Source: Alphaproteobacteria bacterium (lineage in GTDB: Bacteria; Pseudomonadota; Alphaproteobacteria; Bin65). From it: a stretch of DNA of 64,000 nt. The stretch is taken from contig JAJFFJ010000039.1 in assembly GCA_021776685.1 (NCBI GenBank), forward strand, positions 1 to 64,000, read 5' to 3'. This document shows, in pieces, positions 1-9,240 of this stretch. The notes below the pieces were generated by a model. The model ran no database searches and was not told where the DNA came from. It saw nothing but the letters and a program-made list of their open reading frames with translations. The position numbers and the translations under genes were made by a program. Position 1 is the stretch's first letter, and the number at the start of each line of letters is the position of its first letter.

Positions 1-256
1 CGGCCGGATAGGCCGCCACATCGTTGGCATTGACCGCCACCGTGGCCAAGCCCTTCCCGTCATAGGTCCGAGCGAAATCGGCCAGCGCCGCTTTCAGATG
101 CACCACATAGGGGCAGTGGTTGCAGATGAAGGCGACCAGCAACGGTTTGCCCGCAAAGTCTTCCAGCCGCCATGTGCTGCCTTCTGTATCTGGCAATGCA
201 AAATCCGGCGCAGGCGCGCCGATATCAAGCTCCATGGTGGAGGGCGTAAGGGACAT
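1..256 (-). CDS. Thioredoxin-like redoxin (partial, cut by left edge)
   Basis: The gene reads leftward from an ATG at 254-256 and runs off the window. The visible 85 residues contain the N-terminal strand typical of AhpC/TSA-like redoxins (APDFALPDTEG) and the motif CNHCPYVVHLK at about residues 45-55, which marks a thioredoxin-fold subfamily with a CxxC centre. VAVNAND follows, as usual in this group. The likely role is cytoplasmic thiol-disulfide or peroxide reduction; the substrate is unknown. The C-terminal half is missing only because of the window edge. The gene lies 25 bp downstream of the crotonase gene on the same strand and may be co-transcribed with it. Confidence 0.8.
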   Translation of the reverse strand, partial: MSLTPSTMELDIGAPAPDFALPDTEGSTWRLEDFAGKPLLVAFICNHCPYVVHLKAALADFARTYDGKGLATVAVNANDVAAYPA

Positions 257-280
257 GACGATTCCTTCTCGCGCCTGCTG

Positions 281-1054
281 CTATTCGGCAGCGTCGGCGA
301 CTTTCGAGAAATCCGGCGGGCGTTTTTCCAGAACTGCCATCATGGCCTCTCGGGCCTCCGGGGACTGAAGCTGTGCGGCAAAGGCCTCGCCCTCCGCGAT
401 AATGCGGTCGAGCAGTGGTTCCTGGGGCCGGCGCATCAGGCGCTTGGTCGCCCGCAGTGCCGTGGGCGCCTTCGCAGCGAGCTTGGCTGCCGTTTCCATG
501 GCGCGGTCCATTAACTCACCGTCCGGCACCACCGCCGCCGCGAGCCCAATCTCCACTGCATCCGTTGGGCTGAAGGGTTCACCGAGCATCAGCAGTTCCG
601 CGGCCTTTGGATAGCCGGCGAGCCGCGGCAGCAGCATGCTGGAAGAGGCCTCCGGCACCAGCGCCAGATTGATGAAAGGCATATGGAACCGCGCAGCCTC
701 CGCTGCATAGACGAAGTCGCAATGCAGCAGCATGGTGGTGCCCACACCCACTGCCATGCCGTTCACGGCCGCCACCATGGGCACCTCATTGTTGGCGAGC
801 GCCACCAGGAACGCCGGCGCGCCGCCGCTCGGATCGCGGTTCCCATTCAGAAAGTCGTGCAGATCATTACCCGCCGTAAAGGCATCGCCGGTGCCGGTCA
901 GCAACAGGACGCGGGTGCCGTCTTCCTGGGCCTGATTAATGGCGTCCGTCGCCGCGCCATACATCTCCTGCAGGAGTGCATTCTTCTTGTCGGGACGATT
1001 GAAACGGATCGTGCGAATGCCGTTTGCATCCGACACGTCAACATATTCAGACAT
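281..1054 (-). CDS. Enoyl-CoA hydratase/isomerase (crotonase family)
   Basis: A 257-residue crotonase-fold protein, the normal length for the family. The two oxyanion-hole segments are visible (AGND at residues 61-64, NGMAVGVG at 98-105). A single acidic residue, Glu135 in VPEASSSMLLPR, sits where enoyl-CoA isomerases and short hydratases place a catalytic acid. It should act on an acyl-CoA in the cytoplasm; whether it hydrates or isomerises cannot be decided from sequence. The start has a GAGGAAAA Shine-Dalgarno 5 bp upstream. It lies between a VOC gene (24 bp upstream) and the redoxin gene, all on the minus strand, so the three are probably one transcript. Confidence 0.88.
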   Translation of the reverse strand: MSEYVDVSDANGIRTIRFNRPDKKNALLQEMYGAATDAINQAQEDGTRVLLLTGTGDAFTAGNDLHDFLNGNRDPSGGAPAFLVALANNEVPMVAAVNGMAVGVGTTMLLHCDFVYAAEAARFHMPFINLALVPEASSSMLLPRLAGYPKAAELLMLGEPFSPTDAVEIGLAAAVVPDGELMDRAMETAAKLAAKAPTALRATKRLMRRPQEPLLDRIIAEGEAFAAQLQSPEAREAMMAVLEKRPPDFSKVADAAE

Positions 1055-1078
1055 GTGTTTTCCTCTGGGTGGCGGGCG

Positions 1079-1519
1079 CTACAGCCGGATCACTTCCTTG
1101 GTCGCGGATTCAGGACCGACCGCGCCATCCGGCTCTGACCCGGTCAAAAAATTCAGCTCGATAGTAATCCCGTTCGGATCCTTGACAAAAAGCTGCCAGA
1201 GACCGAATTCCGGAATGTCATTTTCGCGCCAGGGCATGCCCCGGTCGACGAGGGTTTTCTTGAAGCCGTCAAACCCCTTGGCGCCAAGGGCCAAGTGGTC
1301 CACCGCATTGCTGCCAGGGGTGAAGCCACCGTCGTCGTCCATACCGGCCTCGCCCGCCAGCACATGGATCATGGTTTCGCCCATCTGCAGCCAGCTGCCG
1401 GGAAAAGCGAAGTTTGGCCGGTCGGCCAGCGTCATCCCCATCACCTGGGTGTAGAAATCATTTGTGGCGTCCAGGTCGTCCGTACGGATCGCCACGTGCT
1501 GGATGTCCAGAAGTTCCAT
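1079..1519 (-). CDS. VOC family (glyoxalase-like) protein
   Basis: A 146-residue single-module vicinal-oxygen-chelate protein. It opens with LDIQHVAIRTDDLDATNDFY and has a second half-module beginning VDHLALGAKGFD. It ends with DPNGITIELNF, which supplies the usual metal-ligand positions (His8, a His near residue 82, a Glu near residue 128). Members are glyoxalases, epimerases or small dioxygenases acting as dimers; nothing here fixes the substrate. A GGGAGATGATGA Shine-Dalgarno precedes the ATG. It is the first gene of a leftward run with the crotonase and the redoxin. Confidence 0.8.
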   Translation of the reverse strand: MELLDIQHVAIRTDDLDATNDFYTQVMGMTLADRPNFAFPGSWLQMGETMIHVLAGEAGMDDDGGFTPGSNAVDHLALGAKGFDGFKKTLVDRGMPWRENDIPEFGLWQLFVKDPNGITIELNFLTGSEPDGAVGPESATKEVIRL

Positions 1520-1651
1520 TCATCATCTCCCTCAGCCCCGTCGCCATTGCGGCCGGGCCATCGCCGGTAGTATAGCCCGAGCACGCCAACTGAAAAGCCG
1601 CCTGAACTCCACCTGAAAATTCATCTGAAAATTCACGGGCAACAACAACCG

Positions 1652-1954
1652 ATGACTGATACAGCCACCTCGCTGCGCGAAATCATGCTGGAACTGGCCG
1701 CCGCCTGTGCGCCCGGCCGTTTCATCGACCCCAACGACGCCGCGCGGGCCGCCGCCCAGCGCAAGGCCAAGCCGACGGACCCGCCGGATCTGTGGCGTCG
1801 CTACAGCAAGCAGGCGCGGGCGGAAGCCATCGGCCTGGCGCGGGAGGGCAAGCTGCTGGTGCTCCGCAAGGGCAAGCCAGTGGATCCCAACAAACCAATC
1901 AAGGGCATCATCCGCGTCGCGCTGCCTGACGAAACCGGCGCCGCGCGGCGGTAA
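1652..1954 (+). CDS. DUF3253 family protein
   Basis: A 100-residue basic protein. The middle and C-terminal parts match the DUF3253 pattern: an alanine-rich helix ending DPNDAARA, then WRRYSKQARAEAIGLAREGKL and LRKGKPVDPNKPIKGIIRV. The family resembles a small winged-helix fold, but no member known to me has a firm function. It starts 132 bp after the divergent VOC gene and ends 26 bp before the start chosen for the downstream deacylase, so it may share that transcript. No signal peptide or membrane segment is visible. Confidence 0.75.
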   Translation: MTDTATSLREIMLELAAACAPGRFIDPNDAARAAAQRKAKPTDPPDLWRRYSKQARAEAIGLAREGKLLVLRKGKPVDPNKPIKGIIRVALPDETGAARR

Positions 1955-1980
1955 AAGCAGCAAACCCGATGGAGGATGTT

Positions 1981-3696
1981 ATGCATGATCTGGTGATCGA
2001 GAATGCGCGCATCGTCGATGGCCTGGGCGCCCCGGCACGGGACGGCGCAGTTGCAATCAAAGACGGCCGCATTGCCGCAATAGGCGACGTGGTGGGCGAT
2101 GTGGCGGGCGAATCCGTGGCGCGTATAGATGCGGGCGGCCAGGTGCTGGCGCCTGGCGTCATCGACGTGCACACCCACTATGATGCGCAGCTGTCTTGGG
2201 ATCCCACCTGCTCGCCGTCGCCTGCGCTGGGCGTCACCACGGTGGTAATTGGCAACTGCGGGTTTGGCATCGCCCCGGCAACGCCCGAGACCCGCGACAC
2301 CATTCTCGCGAATCTCTCGGTGGTCGAGGCCATGGACTTGGACACCCTGCACCGGGGCGTCACCTGGGAATTCGACACCTTCGGCGAATATCTGGACATG
2401 CTGCAGCGCAAGGGCAGTTATCCCAATGTCGCTGCCTACGCGAGCCATTCCACGATCCGGACCGTGGTCATGGGAGAGGACGCCAGCAGGCGAGAGGCGA
2501 CAGAGGCTGAAATCGACCAGATGGCGGAAATGTTTCGCGGCGCGATGACAGCCGGCGCCTTCGGCCTCGGCTCCTCCACATTCGACAACCATTATGGCAA
2601 GGACGGTGTGCCGGTGCCCTCGCGCCTGGCGTCCGACGATGAATTCCGCGCCTTCGCCCGCGTGGTCAGCGAGTTTGGCCATGGCTCAATGATGGCCACG
2701 TGCGGCAACCGCACCACCATCGATTTTCTGGAGGAACTGGCGGACATCAGCGGACGGCCGGTGGTCTACGCCCCCATGTTGCACTATGGGAACCAGCCGG
2801 ACCGGGCAATTGGCATCAGCAGTCAGTGCGCCGCTGCCCGTGGCCGTGGCCACCCGGTCTTCGCGCAGGCGTCCTGCCAGCCGCTCTCAATGGATTTCCA
2901 GCTGACCGCCGCCTACCCGATGCTGACCATCGACGGCTGGCCACAAAGCCAGGATGCGGGCGAACTCTCACCCCTGTTCGCTGATCCCGCTTTCCGAAGC
3001 CTGGTACGGGCCGACCTTGCGGTCCCCAAGGGCACCCGCATTTTCAACGGCGCCTGGGAGCTGGTCGAATTTACCGTCACGAACCCGGAGAATGCCCCTC
3101 TGGAAGGCCGGACAGTGGCCGAAGTCGCCACGGAGCGCGGCCATGATCCCCTGGATTGCATGCTCGATATCGGCCTCGCAGAAAATCTCCAGACGACGTT
3201 CACCGCAAAAATGCTGAATGTGGACGAAGACGCGGTTGCCGAGTTGCTGCGGGTTGAAGGCAATATGGTTTCCCTCTCCGATGCCGGAGCCCACCACACA
3301 TTTTTCTGCGATGCCGGCTTCGGCATGCATTTCCTTGGCCGCTGGGTCCGGGAAAAGGGCCTCTTCACCCTGGAGGAAGCCGTGCGCAAGCTGACCAGTG
3401 AACTGGCGGATATTTACGGCATCCCTGAGCGCGGCCGCATCGCGCCGGGAGCGTGGGCGGATCTGATCCTGTTCGACCCGGAGCAGATCCGCATCACCAA
3501 GCCCATCCGCGTCAATGACCTGCCCGGCGGCGCGCCACGGCTGATCCGCGAGGCGCCCGGCCTGATGGGCGTATGGGTGAATGGCGTGCAGGTGTTTGAC
3601 GGTCAGGACTACAGCAGACCCACTGTGCCGCCCGGCCAGATTTTGACCCACTTCTCCGGAGAACGACCCACCACGGGCATGAACCAGGCCGTATGA
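1981..3696 (+). CDS. N-acyl-D-amino-acid deacylase family amidohydrolase
   Basis: A 571-residue amidohydrolase of the D-aminoacylase type. The metal-site motif GVIDVHTHYDAQ lies at residues 59-70, followed by WDPTCSPSPALGVTTVVIGNCGFGIAP, diagnostic for the family. A late segment SDAGAHHT and a C-terminal GRIAPGAWADLILFD complete the fold. It should hydrolyse N-acyl-D-amino acids or similar amides in the cytoplasm. An in-frame ATG at 1969 exists, but GGAGG at 1971-1975 lies inside that stretch and is correctly spaced for the ATG at 1981, so the shorter form is chosen. The stop overlaps the next ATG (ATGA). Confidence 0.88.
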   Translation: MHDLVIENARIVDGLGAPARDGAVAIKDGRIAAIGDVVGDVAGESVARIDAGGQVLAPGVIDVHTHYDAQLSWDPTCSPSPALGVTTVVIGNCGFGIAPATPETRDTILANLSVVEAMDLDTLHRGVTWEFDTFGEYLDMLQRKGSYPNVAAYASHSTIRTVVMGEDASRREATEAEIDQMAEMFRGAMTAGAFGLGSSTFDNHYGKDGVPVPSRLASDDEFRAFARVVSEFGHGSMMATCGNRTTIDFLEELADISGRPVVYAPMLHYGNQPDRAIGISSQCAAARGRGHPVFAQASCQPLSMDFQLTAAYPMLTIDGWPQSQDAGELSPLFADPAFRSLVRADLAVPKGTRIFNGAWELVEFTVTNPENAPLEGRTVAEVATERGHDPLDCMLDIGLAENLQTTFTAKMLNVDEDAVAELLRVEGNMVSLSDAGAHHTFFCDAGFGMHFLGRWVREKGLFTLEEAVRKLTSELADIYGIPERGRIAPGAWADLILFDPEQIRITKPIRVNDLPGGAPRLIREAPGLMGVWVNGVQVFDGQDYSRPTVPPGQILTHFSGERPTTGMNQAV

Positions 3697-4517
3697 CCTA
3701 TCGGGAGGCAACTGTTTCTGTCCGCGGGCGAGAGATATTCTACAGCGCTACAGACCTGACGCCGCCCTGGATTTCTGATCCGGAAACAATCATTTTCCAT
3801 CACGGCATCGCGGCAGATAGCGACCTATGGGCCTGTTGGCTGCCCGTTCTGGTGGATCGCTACCAGATAATCCGGCTGGACATGTATGGCTGTGGCCACT
3901 CTCCCGCGCCCGATAGCCTGGACTATGGTCCCGACTGGCCAGTCGCGGCCCGCGTCGACGACATGATGGCGGTAGCCGATGCTGTCACAATCCGGAATGT
4001 GCACCTTGTTGGGGAATCCTATGGCGGCACCGTATGCCTGGCCGCGGCACTGGACCATCCCGGCCGCGTCGCTTCATTGACTGTCATGAACACAGCCCAT
4101 GTGGGCGCATCCGTCGATAATGTGGCGCAGTGGAAGACGATCCTCGACGATACGGGTGTGGAGGGCTGGTCCGATTTCATGATGGAAGCGCGGTTCGCGC
4201 CGGGATCCCTCGACGACGCTGCCTGGTCCTGGTTCAGCGAACGGCAGAGATCCCACAGCTACACCACCATTTTGCACATCCTGCAGTCGCTGCTCGACGT
4301 TGACCTGTTGCCCCGATTGGGCGACATCAACGCGCCGGCGCTCCTCATGAACGGCGATTCCAGCCCCTTCGTCTCCGTTGCAGTGATGGAAGATTTGCGC
4401 AACCGCCTGGGCGATGCCCACCTGAAAATTTTTCCGGGCGTCAGGCACGGTCTGCCGTTCGCCAACGCGGCGGACTGCGCGGGCGAACTTCGGCGTTTTC
4501 TCGAAAACAAAGCCTAA
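3693..4517 (+). CDS. Alpha/beta hydrolase
   Basis: A 274-residue alpha/beta-hydrolase. The oxyanion segment FHHGIAADSDLW is at residues 35-46, the nucleophile elbow GESYGG has Ser109, and the C-terminal histidine is in GVRHGLPFANAA. A likely acidic residue is in MNGDSSPFV. It overlaps the preceding deacylase by 4 bp (ATGA), so the two are translationally coupled and probably act in one pathway, for instance removing an ester or acyl group from the same substrate. No signal peptide is visible, so it is cytoplasmic. The substrate is not recognisable. Confidence 0.85.
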   Translation: MTYREATVSVRGREIFYSATDLTPPWISDPETIIFHHGIAADSDLWACWLPVLVDRYQIIRLDMYGCGHSPAPDSLDYGPDWPVAARVDDMMAVADAVTIRNVHLVGESYGGTVCLAAALDHPGRVASLTVMNTAHVGASVDNVAQWKTILDDTGVEGWSDFMMEARFAPGSLDDAAWSWFSERQRSHSYTTILHILQSLLDVDLLPRLGDINAPALLMNGDSSPFVSVAVMEDLRNRLGDAHLKIFPGVRHGLPFANAADCAGELRRFLENKA

Positions 4518-4529
4518 AGAAAGCAGCAG

Positions 4530-4847
4530 CTAGAGACGGCAACCGGGGATCATCACCGTCGCGCGACGGCGGTGGTGGCCGAGACGGCGGGAGGCGTTGT
4601 GGCACCAAACGAGGGCATGTGTGCGCAGCGCCATGCGGAGAATGATGCGCTCCGCCTTCTCGAAATCGGTTTCCGCGAGCGCCTGTTCAAAGGCGATACG
4701 CGTACGGGTTTCCACGTGCGGCGCATCACGGTCGGCGATCCGGCTCGGACGAGCGCCGGTTAACAGATACATGGTCTGGATCACATCCAGACTCTCAGGC
4801 CGCCAGGATGTGGTTTTTCGGCTCGACGACATGGGCTCTCTCACCAT
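4530..4847 (-). CDS. Hypothetical protein under a CtrA-type box
   Basis: A 105-residue basic protein with no family that I recognise. The N-terminal 20 residues are polar and serine-rich. The middle (THVETRTRIAFEQALAETDFEKAERIILRMALRTHALV) looks alpha-helical, and the tail is arginine/histidine-rich. The frame continues upstream to 4907, but the ATG at 4847, or a later one at 4832, gives a more normal N-terminus. A full TTAA-N7-TTAA element lies about 64 bp upstream of 4847, which raises the chance that the gene is real and cell-cycle controlled. It is convergent with the alpha/beta hydrolase. Confidence 0.5.
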   Translation of the reverse strand: MVREPMSSSRKTTSWRPESLDVIQTMYLLTGARPSRIADRDAPHVETRTRIAFEQALAETDFEKAERIILRMALRTHALVWCHNASRRLGHHRRRATVMIPGCRL

Positions 4848-4910
4848 CGGCGCGGCGTGATCGCCGCATATTGATGGCCCCAGTGTCGCCCGGCGTCGGC
4901 CGAACAACCA

Positions 4911-4925
4911 TTAAAAAAGTGTTAA
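4911..4925 (-). promoter_or_regulatory. CtrA-type binding site TTAA-N7-TTAA
   Basis: Two TTAA half sites (4911-4914 and 4922-4925) are separated by exactly seven bases, the spacing of the full alphaproteobacterial CtrA box. A further TTAA lies at 4938-4941 within a GGTTAAC. The element sits between the fadH-like stop and the hypothetical gene starting at 4847 on the minus strand, where it could activate or repress that gene. The call is by motif only. Confidence 0.5.
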
Positions 4926-4959
4926 TGGGTAAACCGGTTAACGGCCTGACAGTCGCAAG

Positions 4960-6951
4960 CTAGATCGCGGCGGCTAGCCTGACACCTTCGTCAAAGGCGC
5001 GCTGGGCGTCCAGTTCCCCGGCCATTTTGGCGCCGCCGATAATGTGAAGGGGTTTGCCCATGGCCTCGATTTCCGCCTGTAGATCCAGGACGGATTCGGC
5101 ACCGGCACAGATCACCACCGTATCGCATTCGATGGTGCGGGGGTCGCCCTTGACTGTGATGTGCAGCCCGTCATCGTCAATTTGCTCATAGGTGCAGCCG
5201 GCCAGCATCTCTACACCGGCACGACGCAGGCTGATGCCGTGCACCCAGCCGGTAGACTTGCCGGGCCCATTGCCCATACGGCCTTCGCTTCGCTGCAAGA
5301 GCGTCACTTGATGGGCGGGAGGCGACGTTGCGACTTCTTGTTCGATGCCCCAGGTGGCGCGGAACTCGGCGTGATTCAGATGGCTGTTGTGGCCCTTCTC
5401 CGTCAGCCAGACGGAGACGTCGACGCCAACACCGCCCGCGCCAATCACGGCCACACGTTCGCCCGCCTGCTTCGCGCCGGAAAGAAGTTCCGCATAGGTC
5501 ACCACCATCGGATGATCGATGCCTGATATTTCCGGAATCCGGGGATCGACGCCCGTGGCGAGAACCACCTCGTCGTGGCTGCTCACATCGTTGGCGGCTG
5601 CTCTTTCACCCAAGCGCACCTCAACACCAAGATCCGCAAACCGGTTGGTGAAATAGCGCAGCGTTTCGCCAAATTCCTCCTTGCCGGGAATCTCCCTCGC
5701 GAGGAGGAACTGGCCGCCCAGTTTTTCGCCGGCCTCGAACAATGTCACCTGATGGCCGCGCTCCGCCGCTGTCGCCGCCGCTGACATCCCGGCCGGGCCG
5801 CCGCCGATCACCGCCACCTTCTTGGGCGAAGCCGCCGGCGTCACCAGAAGCTCTGTCTCCCGACCCGCACGCGGGTTGACCACGCAGGTGATCGGCTGAG
5901 CGGTGAAATAATGATCCAGGCACGCCTGGTTGCAGGCGATGCAGGTGTTGATGCGGTCCGACAGACCGGCCTCTGCCTTGGCGACCAGCGCCGAATCGGC
6001 CAGGAACGGCCGCGCCATGGACACCATGTCCGCGCCGCCGGTGGCGATGATCTCTTCCGCCGTCTCCGGCATGTTGATGCGGTTCGACGCGACAACAGGG
6101 ATCGACACCTCGCCCATGATCCGGCGGGTCGCAAATGTCCAACCGCCGCGCGGCACCGCCTGGCTGATGGTGGGGATCTGCGCCTCGTGCCAGCCGACGC
6201 CGCTGTTGATGAGATTGGCGCCCGCTTCTTCGATCCATTTCGCTGTCTGAACAATTTCGTCCGCGGTGCTGCCGTCGGGAATACCGTCCCAAACGCTCAA
6301 TCTGAACATCAGGATGAAATCGTCGCTGACCGCGGCGCGGGATCGGCTGACCACCTCCCGGACAAACCGGGCGCGGTTCTCCAGACTGCCGCCCCAGCGG
6401 TCTGTACGCTTGTTGGTATGGGGCGCCAGAAACTCGGTCATCAAATAGCCTTCGGAGCCAAGAAACTCGACCCCGTCGTAACCCGCCTGTTCGGCAAGAC
6501 GGCAGGAGTTGGCGTAGCCGTCGATGGTCGCCTCAATGTCCGCGTCGGTCATCTCCCGCGGCGTGTCCTTGTTAATCGGCGACTTGATTGGCGACGGCGC
6601 AACGATGTCCGGGTGATAGCCATAGCGGCCGGCGTGGAGGAGCTGCAACAGAATGCGGCCGCCCTCTGCATGCACCGCCGCCGGTATCTGCCGGTGCGCT
6701 TCCATATGCTCTTCTGTGGTGAACGTGTTTGGCCGGGGCAGCATGCGGCCTTCAATCGTGGGCGCAAATCCGCCGGTGACCATGAGCGCGCACCCACCCC
6801 GCGCGCGCTCCGCGAAATAGGCCGCGATCTTGCCGTAGTCGTCCGGATCCTCTTCCAGGCATGTGTGCATTGAGCCCATGACGATGCGATTTGGCAGAGT
6901 CTGGGTGCCCACCTGGATGGGTGTGAAAACGTGCGGAAAGGCTTGGGCCAT
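4960..6951 (-). CDS. fadH: NADPH-dependent 2,4-dienoyl-CoA reductase-type flavoenzyme
   Basis: A 663-residue three-domain protein close to the length of E. coli FadH. Residues 1-330 form an old-yellow-enzyme barrel (VFTPIQVGTQTLPNRIVMGS at the start). A 4Fe-4S site follows with spacing C-x2-C-x3-C-x11-C around CIACNQAC, then an FAD-binding VAVIGGGPAGMSAA and a second dinucleotide motif VAVIGAGGVGVDVS. The architecture is that of bacterial 2,4-dienoyl-CoA reductase, used for unsaturated fatty-acid oxidation, but trimethylamine-dehydrogenase-like and ketone-cleaving relatives share it. The gene stands alone on the minus strand. The symbol is by architecture, not by proven substrate. Confidence 0.82.
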   Translation of the reverse strand: MAQAFPHVFTPIQVGTQTLPNRIVMGSMHTCLEEDPDDYGKIAAYFAERARGGCALMVTGGFAPTIEGRMLPRPNTFTTEEHMEAHRQIPAAVHAEGGRILLQLLHAGRYGYHPDIVAPSPIKSPINKDTPREMTDADIEATIDGYANSCRLAEQAGYDGVEFLGSEGYLMTEFLAPHTNKRTDRWGGSLENRARFVREVVSRSRAAVSDDFILMFRLSVWDGIPDGSTADEIVQTAKWIEEAGANLINSGVGWHEAQIPTISQAVPRGGWTFATRRIMGEVSIPVVASNRINMPETAEEIIATGGADMVSMARPFLADSALVAKAEAGLSDRINTCIACNQACLDHYFTAQPITCVVNPRAGRETELLVTPAASPKKVAVIGGGPAGMSAAATAAERGHQVTLFEAGEKLGGQFLLAREIPGKEEFGETLRYFTNRFADLGVEVRLGERAAANDVSSHDEVVLATGVDPRIPEISGIDHPMVVTYAELLSGAKQAGERVAVIGAGGVGVDVSVWLTEKGHNSHLNHAEFRATWGIEQEVATSPPAHQVTLLQRSEGRMGNGPGKSTGWVHGISLRRAGVEMLAGCTYEQIDDDGLHITVKGDPRTIECDTVVICAGAESVLDLQAEIEAMGKPLHIIGGAKMAGELDAQRAFDEGVRLAAAI

Positions 6952-7063
6952 AGGTGCGGCTCCGGAGATCGTATCGGCTGAAACAGGAAGTGCGGCTGGG
7001 TAACACGCCGGCCTGGGCGCGGCAACGGAACCGCGGTCGCAGGCATTTGAGACCGCAGTGGCG

Positions 7064-7357
7064 TCAGGCGCAGACGTTGATCAGTGCCATGTCATAGGGC
7101 TGCAATGGGCTGTCACCGATCGTCAGGGTTAAACCCCGCGCCGCGGCTTGGGCGAGCAGCGGCCAGTCAAAGGCTTCGTGGTGGTGCAGCGGCAGCGCCT
7201 CAAGGGTGAATATGTCCGCCTGGCACAGCCCCGGCTCTGCAAACCGTTCCTGCGCATAGGCCACCTCCATGATCTCGGCCACCAACGCGCCGGAGATCCG
7301 CCGGCCCAGCCCCTGCTTGAAGGCGATTTCCCAGATATGGGCCAGGCAGAGCGCCAC
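7064..7357 (-). pseudogene. Remnant of a VapC-like PIN-domain toxin
   Basis: An open frame with only a GTG start encodes 97 residues that resemble the C-terminal two thirds of a VapC/PIN protein. HIWEIAFKQGLG matches the usual SxWEIAxK helix, FDWPLLAQAAARGLTL matches the DRxLxAQA region, and GDSPLQPYDM matches the final acidic turn. The N-terminal strand with the first catalytic aspartate is missing, an in-frame stop lies just upstream of the GTG, and the second conserved acidic position is changed (EAFDW). No antitoxin gene is adjacent. It is most simply read as a decayed toxin gene downstream of the DUF900 hydrolase. Confidence 0.45.
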
Positions 7358-7417
7358 AGGCCACTCGTCGCCAGCGATCGCCCGTCAGGATGTGGTTGGG
7401 CAGGATCTGGGCCAGTT

Positions 7418-8431
7418 TTAGGAAATCACATACTGGCGAGGTTCGTCACTGGCGCTCCTGCCGTCTATGGAACCTGCGGCCTGTCCCGACAGCACGGCGA
7501 TGATATCTTTGACCACTTCTGGATTCTCGAAGTGGTACCAATGGTCCATCCTTCCATCGTCCCGGGACACGATTTTGGTGACATCGACCGAGTAAACGTT
7601 TTTCGGCGTCTCCCGCATATTCTGCGGCCCTCGCGTACCGAGCCTGTCGGGCAAGAATTTCGCCTTGTCAGAGAGATGCAGTGGAATGTCGTTGGGCGTG
7701 TAATAGACGGTGACCGCTTCTGCAGCTCCAGCCAGCGGCTTCAGCTTGTTATCCGCTTCGAGCGCATCATCATCATCATCGGCACCCACCAGAACGACTT
7801 GATTGAGAACGCAGGGAAGCACCTGGCCCTCAGCCTGCCGTGGCTGATAAACGGCCTGGATTCCCTGCCGCAGCGCGTAATTGCCCATGCTGTGGGCCAG
7901 CAGATTAACTCTGCGATCACAAATATCTTTTCCCTTCAGTTTGCTCAACCAACGCAGGAATATTTCAAACGTCCGTCCAATTGCCGCCCCGGAACTGCGA
8001 GCATTCTTGCGATCCACATAATAACCGAGCTTGGAGGCTATCGAAGGCCAGGTAAACAAGAAGACATCTGTATTGTGGCCAGCCTCACGATAGACCCGGG
8101 CAAGGCGCCCCGCGCCGTGCAGGGCAGATCGGAAGCTGTTGTCGAATCCGTGGATATAGACCAGAACGTCTCGCTCTTCCTGCCGAAGCACATCGCGAAG
8201 AACCGGCAGAATCTGTTCGCTGCCAAACTTGGGAGGCTGTTTATTCAGAGTAGCGTGCAAGCGTTCGCGGGCAACGTGTAGCTCTACCTCATCGGCCTCG
8301 TCGTCTGGAACCTCGACATACCCGAACCTGACCGAAGCGCCGTCAAACGGTCCTGTTTCCTCCAGAAATTTTTGGGGCGGCTCACCGCCAGCCGGCAAAC
8401 GATTGGTTGCAAAGTAAACGGTCGCAGGCAT
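7418..8431 (-). CDS. DUF900-type alpha/beta hydrolase
   Basis: A 337-residue protein with the DUF900 (esterase/lipase-like) layout. An N-terminal FATNRLP and RFGYVEVP segment is followed by VLVYIHGFDNSF (oxyanion strand), DVFLFTWPS and the nucleophile elbow LLAHSMGNYAL. A four-aspartate run follows in VLVGADDDDDAL. There is no signal peptide. The gene and its 90-bp upstream spacer are more AT-rich than the neighbourhood (for example gattatacactattta), and it sits next to a VapC remnant, which suggests acquired DNA. AAGGAG lies about 10 bp before the ATG. The substrate is unknown. Confidence 0.8.
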   Translation of the reverse strand: MPATVYFATNRLPAGGEPPQKFLEETGPFDGASVRFGYVEVPDDEADEVELHVARERLHATLNKQPPKFGSEQILPVLRDVLRQEERDVLVYIHGFDNSFRSALHGAGRLARVYREAGHNTDVFLFTWPSIASKLGYYVDRKNARSSGAAIGRTFEIFLRWLSKLKGKDICDRRVNLLAHSMGNYALRQGIQAVYQPRQAEGQVLPCVLNQVVLVGADDDDDALEADNKLKPLAGAAEAVTVYYTPNDIPLHLSDKAKFLPDRLGTRGPQNMRETPKNVYSVDVTKIVSRDDGRMDHWYHFENPEVVKDIIAVLSGQAAGSIDGRSASDEPRQYVIS

Positions 8432-8465
8432 CGCCTCGCTCCTTCGGCGTCGAAAATTGGAAGCG

Positions 8466-8496
8466 ATTATACACTATTTAGTTGAAATATGCTGCT
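8466..8496 (-). promoter_or_regulatory. Putative promoter of the DUF900 hydrolase gene
   Basis: A perfect TATAAT hexamer on the minus strand (8466-8471) lies about 35 bp upstream of the ATG at 8431, inside an AT-rich stretch unusual for this window. No good -35 element is seen at 16-18 bp, so the assignment rests on the -10 alone. Confidence 0.4.
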
Positions 8497-8522
8497 GAAA
8501 TTCTCACACCTGCACTGCGCCT

Positions 8523-9182
<660 letters not shown>

Positions 9183-9240
9183 GGCTTTTCCCCTGTGCGG
9201 GCGACAAACAGACCTCTAACTTAGGTGTCCTCGCCCGCGA

